64,000 bases of DNA, from contig MIBJ01000017.1 of the NCBI GenBank assembly GCA_001829495.1, positions 83,342-147,341 of the forward strand. The letters are read 5' to 3'. The translations under genes and the position numbers were made by a program. Positions 61,165-64,000 of this stretch are shown here, one piece after another (the first letter of the stretch is position 1; each line of letters starts with the position of its first letter). Below the pieces are notes generated by a model. It saw only the letters and a list, made by a program, of their open reading frames with translations. It ran no database searches and was not told the origin of the DNA. This DNA comes from Spirochaetes bacterium RBG_16_49_21. Lineage in GTDB: Bacteria > Spirochaetota > UBA4802 > UBA5550.

Positions 61165-62148
61165 ATGACGGGCGAATCTGTTTTAAAAAACGATACGGCT
61201 CCGGAAATTTACGATGTGATCATTATCGGCGGAGGGCCCGCAGGTTTGAGCGCGGCCATCTACTCCTCCCGGGCGGGCTTAAGCACGCTCGTCATCGACA
61301 AGAGCCCGAACGCCGGAGCACTGGGCTCCGCGCACAAGATCGAAAATTATCCGGGAATGGCCACACCGGTCAGCGGAAGCGAGCTTCTGTCCCTGTTCCG
61401 CAAACAGGCCGAATCCTTTGGGACTTCGATTATAAAAGAACAGGTGATCGGAGTGAACTTCGAATCCGATCCGAAAGAGATATTTACCAATCAGGACACC
61501 TTCCGCGCAAAAGCCGTTATCATCGCGACCGGGTCAATGGGAAGGAATCCCTCACTGCCGGGTGAGGAAAAATTCCGGGGGCGCGGCGTGAGCTATTGCG
61601 CCACCTGCGACGCGCCGTTCTACAAACACCGCGAGGTCGCGGCAGCCGGAGAGCTTCCCGAAATCATCGAAGAGATAAATCAGATAGCGAAATTTGCAAA
61701 AAGGGTCTTTATTATCTCACGGAGCAAAAACCTGACCCGGGAACAGGAGGAGATTGTTACGCGGCACCCCCACGTCGAGCTGAAGCTGGGATGCAGCGTG
61801 AAGGAGATACGCGGTTCTGAAAACGTCACCGCCCTCCTCACGGCGGACCCTTCCGGGGCGCCGGAGGAGATACCGGTGGACGGTATATTCATCTATCTCC
61901 GCGGAAATCAACCGGTCGTGGATTTTCTTTACGGCGCGGTTGATATGACGGACGGATGCATTATGCTGAATGACCATGGCATGTCCACATCGGTAAAGGG
62001 GGTCTTCGCCGTCGGCGATGTCACGTGTAAAAAAATCAGGCAGGTTGTGGTCGCCGCTTCCGAGGGGTGTATCGCCGCCCTTTCGGCCGAACAGTATATC
62101 AACCAAAGGGAACGGGTTCGCTCCCAATGGTCGACGGGAAAGGCTTAA
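61165..62148 (+). CDS. thioredoxin reductase-like flavoprotein lacking NADPH motifs
   Basis: A 327-residue protein with the full FAD domain of low-Mr thioredoxin reductase (GGGPAG at 22-27, GD-x-TCKKIRQVVVAASEG at the end) and an intact CATC disulfide (145-148). The second domain has lost the NADPH site: the GGGNSA of true TrxB reads AAGELP (159-164 region) and the HRR motif reads SRS. It is therefore unlikely to use NADPH like the enzyme at 536-1456. Ferredoxin-dependent flavin thioredoxin reductases and deeply branching relatives show such losses. GAGGAG precedes the ATG. It is 10 nt from the next flavoprotein gene. Confidence 0.88.
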   Translation: MTGESVLKNDTAPEIYDVIIIGGGPAGLSAAIYSSRAGLSTLVIDKSPNAGALGSAHKIENYPGMATPVSGSELLSLFRKQAESFGTSIIKEQVIGVNFESDPKEIFTNQDTFRAKAVIIATGSMGRNPSLPGEEKFRGRGVSYCATCDAPFYKHREVAAAGELPEIIEEINQIAKFAKRVFIISRSKNLTREQEEIVTRHPHVELKLGCSVKEIRGSENVTALLTADPSGAPEEIPVDGIFIYLRGNQPVVDFLYGAVDMTDGCIMLNDHGMSTSVKGVFAVGDVTCKKIRQVVVAASEGCIAALSAEQYINQRERVRSQWSTGKA

Positions 62149-62158
62149 GGAGGAAAAT

Positions 62159-63367
62159 ATGGCTGAAAAAAAATACCCATATGTGATCGTCGGCGGCGGT
62201 CTCGCGGGAGTATCCGCCATAGAAGGGATCAGGGAGGCGGATAAGTCCGGCGCTATTCTATTAATCGGCAGTGAAAAGGATATGCCGTATGACCGGCCGC
62301 CCCTGTCGAAAAAGCTCTGGTTCGGCAAAAAGAAGATTGAAGAGATTTTTCTGCATGACCGGACTTTTTATAGCAACAATAATGTTGAATTGACGCTGGG
62401 GTCAACCGTAACGGGACTGGACAGGGCGAAAAAAATGCTCACGACCGGCAGCGGCGACACCCTCCTCTATTCAAAGCTTCTCCTCGCAACCGGCGGATTT
62501 CCCCGCAGATTGCAAATCCCCGGCGGCGATCTGGCTGAGATATGCTACTACCGTACCCTGGAAGACTATAAAAGAATCCGCGGCATGGCCGCTGAGGGGA
62601 AGACGGCACTGGTCGTCGGCGGAGGCTTCATCGGCTCCGAGATCGCGGCTGCGCTCAGCGTGAATAAACTGGACGTCACCATGATCTTTCCCGAGGATTA
62701 TCTGGTCCAGAGAATATTCCCCGAGGGCCTGGGCAGATCAATCCAGAAAAAATACGCCGGACGCGGGATCTCCATACTGAATCAGGACGAGCCGGCCTCA
62801 TTCGAAAAGAAGTCGGGCCGGATAACAACCAGAACGAAAAAAGGGAGGGAGATACAATCAGACATCGTCATAGCGGGGATAGGTATTATCCCGGCGCTGG
62901 AATTGGCCCGGCAGGGGGGGGTAAGCACGGACAATGGAATCCTCGTCGATGAATATCTTGCCGCATCCGACCCCGATATTTATGCGGCAGGCGACAACGC
63001 CAATTTTAACTATGCCGCCCTGGGACAGCGGATGCGCCTTGAGCACTGGGATAATTCCATTGCCCAGGGCAGGGCAGCGGGAAGGAACATGGCGGGAGCG
63101 GGTGTGAAGTTCGATTATATCCCCTATTTTTTCTCCGACCTTTTTGAATTCGGATACGAGGCGGCGGGGAATATCAATTCGCAGCTGGAGACTTTTTCGG
63201 ATTGGAAAAAAGAGTATGATACCGGCGTCATATATTATCTGCAAGACGGCGCGGTCAAGGGCGTGATGCTCTGCAACGTATGGGAAAAAATCGACGCCGC
63301 GCGCGATCTGATCCGCAAACAAAAGAAGGTGAAACCCGGAGACCTCAAGGGTGCAATATCATTTTAG
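62159..63367 (+). CDS. FAD/NAD(P)-dependent rubredoxin/ferredoxin reductase-like protein
   Basis: A 402-residue pyridine-nucleotide disulfide oxidoreductase-fold flavoprotein. The FAD site is VGGGLAG (11-17), PYDRPPLSKKLW follows, the NAD(P) site is VVGGGFIGSEIA, and the terminal flavin motif is DIYAAGD. This pattern marks the reductases that pass electrons from NAD(P)H to rubredoxin, ferredoxin or putidaredoxin; there is no active-site CxxC. GGAGG precedes the ATG. The tight spacing suggests that it may reduce a carrier that in turn feeds the TrxB-like protein upstream, but this is inference. Confidence 0.88.
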   Translation: MAEKKYPYVIVGGGLAGVSAIEGIREADKSGAILLIGSEKDMPYDRPPLSKKLWFGKKKIEEIFLHDRTFYSNNNVELTLGSTVTGLDRAKKMLTTGSGDTLLYSKLLLATGGFPRRLQIPGGDLAEICYYRTLEDYKRIRGMAAEGKTALVVGGGFIGSEIAAALSVNKLDVTMIFPEDYLVQRIFPEGLGRSIQKKYAGRGISILNQDEPASFEKKSGRITTRTKKGREIQSDIVIAGIGIIPALELARQGGVSTDNGILVDEYLAASDPDIYAAGDNANFNYAALGQRMRLEHWDNSIAQGRAAGRNMAGAGVKFDYIPYFFSDLFEFGYEAAGNINSQLETFSDWKKEYDTGVIYYLQDGAVKGVMLCNVWEKIDAARDLIRKQKKVKPGDLKGAISF

Positions 63368-63383
63368 TAATCAAGGAGGAATT

Positions 63384-63704
63384 ATGCTCGCCGAAATGAA
63401 GTGTACTCCGATAGATAAAGCCAAGCCGCCGATGCCTTTGACTGAAGCAAAAAAAATGTTGAGCGAAATATTGGGGTGGACACTCGTGAATTCAACGATA
63501 ACGCGTGAATTCAAATTCAAGAATTTCATTGAAGCCATGCAGTTTGTCAATAAAGTCGCCGATCTGGCAAATAGTGAAGACCACCACCCTGACATTCATA
63601 TCTCTTACAGCAAGGTCAGATTGGAGCTGTCGACACATGCGATCGGCGGGCTGTCGATGAATGATTTTATCGTAGCGGCGAAAATTAATCTCTTTAAACC
63701 CTGA
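63384..63704 (+). CDS. phhB: 4a-hydroxytetrahydrobiopterin dehydratase
   Basis: A 106-residue pterin-4a-carbinolamine dehydratase that dehydrates the oxidised pterin made by aromatic amino acid hydroxylases. The active-site EDHHPD (65-70), ISYSKV and the GGLSMNDFIVAAKI tail are typical. AAGGAGG precedes the ATG. The stop codon TGA (63702-63704) is the first three bases of the MITE-like repeat, so the last residues (NLFKP) were probably set by the insertion. No hydroxylase gene is in the window; the protein may instead serve another pterin. Confidence 0.92.
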   Translation: MLAEMKCTPIDKAKPPMPLTEAKKMLSEILGWTLVNSTITREFKFKNFIEAMQFVNKVADLANSEDHHPDIHISYSKVRLELSTHAIGGLSMNDFIVAAKINLFKP

Positions 63705-63796
63705 CCTCACCCCCCGGCCCCCTCTCCTATTAAGAAATGAAAAAAGGAGAGGGGGAGTCTAAGGATGAAGCTTAATGCTCCGCGCGGGTGAGGTCA
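63702..63796. repeat. MITE-like palindromic repeat, internally deleted copy
   Basis: Matches 7558-7699 over its left 77 bases or so with few changes, then jumps to the right-end GCGCGGGTGAGGTC, missing about 50 internal bases. It starts inside the stop codon of phhB. Confidence 0.8.
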
Positions 63797-63850
63797 GAAA
63801 AGGGTTATTCGCGCCTTTGCGACTTTGCGAAAATATAATATGAGGTGAAC

Positions 63851-64000
63851 ATGGAGGGTAAATCTTTAATCGGAAAAACTGCCCTGGTGACCGGTGCGGC
63901 CAAAAGGATCGGCCGGGCTATAGCCCTTGAGCTTGCCGCGCAGGGAGCGAATATCGCAGCCCATTACCGTCATTCAGCCGGGGAGGCCGAGGAATTGCGC
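63851..64000 (+). CDS. short-chain dehydrogenase/reductase, N-terminal part (runs off the window)
   Basis: Fifty codons are visible. The Rossmann motif [12 protein letters not shown] (TGxxxxxG) is complete and the second strand ends in AAHYRHS. The Arg after the strand suggests NADP(H). The HYR-type strand end is common among pteridine reductase-like and FabG-like members, and the adjacent dehydratase makes a pterin-related role plausible. GAGGTG precedes the ATG. The catalytic Tyr-x3-Lys lies beyond the window, so specificity is open. Confidence 0.85.
   Translation, partial: MEGKSLIGKTALVTGAAKRIGRAIALELAAQGANIAAHYRHSAGEAEELR

Overview
The window looks like chromosomal DNA from a diderm bacterium of roughly 50% GC. 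A spirochaete of the Leptospira-related type is the best guess. This rests on a moxR-DUF58-batX-batA-batB-batC-batD aerotolerance cluster in the order known from Leptospira, many lipobox lipoproteins (including one with SH3-like and NADase-type glycan-binding domains), class III adenylate cyclases with sensor domains, and a TPR-tailed penicillin-binding protein. There is no rRNA, no tRNA that I can recognise and no CRISPR array, so the placement is an inference from gene content.

Layout. 0-15.3 kb is ordinary chromosome, mostly on the minus strand: lipoproteins, thioredoxin reductase, a large class A PBP, a Nudix hydrolase, prepilin peptidase, mtnA, a receiver/HATPase fusion, ribBA and dusB. 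A strong plus-strand terminator at 1651-1694 with a plausible promoter suggests a small RNA of about 70 nt. 15.4-27 kb carries at least 13 copies of a short word close to GGGGTCAGAGCC around a REP-associated tyrosine transposase (RAYT, 23284-23874). The RAYT element sits inside the bat operon between batB and batC. The word also lies in frame inside batB, batX, xfp and ackA. 29-43 kb holds an alpha/beta hydrolase, a D-aminoacylase remnant, a cold-shock gene with a near-consensus promoter, two class III cyclases (one with its Shine-Dalgarno inside a 13-bp hairpin, one in tandem with a HEAT-repeat protein), a thiolase-TetR pair with candidate operators, mscS, and a uspA/antiporter pair in which the antiporter start looks frameshifted. 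43.6-64 kb is a carbon-metabolism region.

How the genes work together. Phosphoketolase (xfp) and acetate kinase (ackA) form a two-gene unit converting sugar phosphates to acetyl phosphate, then acetate and ATP. From 54.1 kb a same-strand run encodes transketolase, a short 6-phosphogluconate dehydrogenase, G6P dehydrogenase, phosphogluconolactonase, a ribulose-phosphate epimerase-like protein and a transaldolase-family protein, which is nearly a whole pentose phosphate pathway with no ribose-5-phosphate isomerase in view. The run continues into a thioredoxin-reductase-like flavoprotein that keeps its CxxC but has lost both NADPH motifs, an NAD(P)H:rubredoxin/ferredoxin-reductase-like flavoprotein, a pterin carbinolamine dehydratase and the start of a short-chain dehydrogenase. 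Pathway-derived reducing power and thiol redox chemistry are therefore probably linked here.

Repeats. Three small-repeat families are visible: the GGGGTCAGAGCC word linked to RAYT; a MITE-like element at 7558-7699 and 63702-63796 (the second supplies the stop codon of the dehydratase gene), with a fragment at 61110-61124; and perfect or near-perfect palindromes at 15594-15621, 35111-35134 and 51279-51306. No classical defence island, prophage or secretion system is present. The most unusual feature is the colonisation of coding sequence by the RAYT-linked word.
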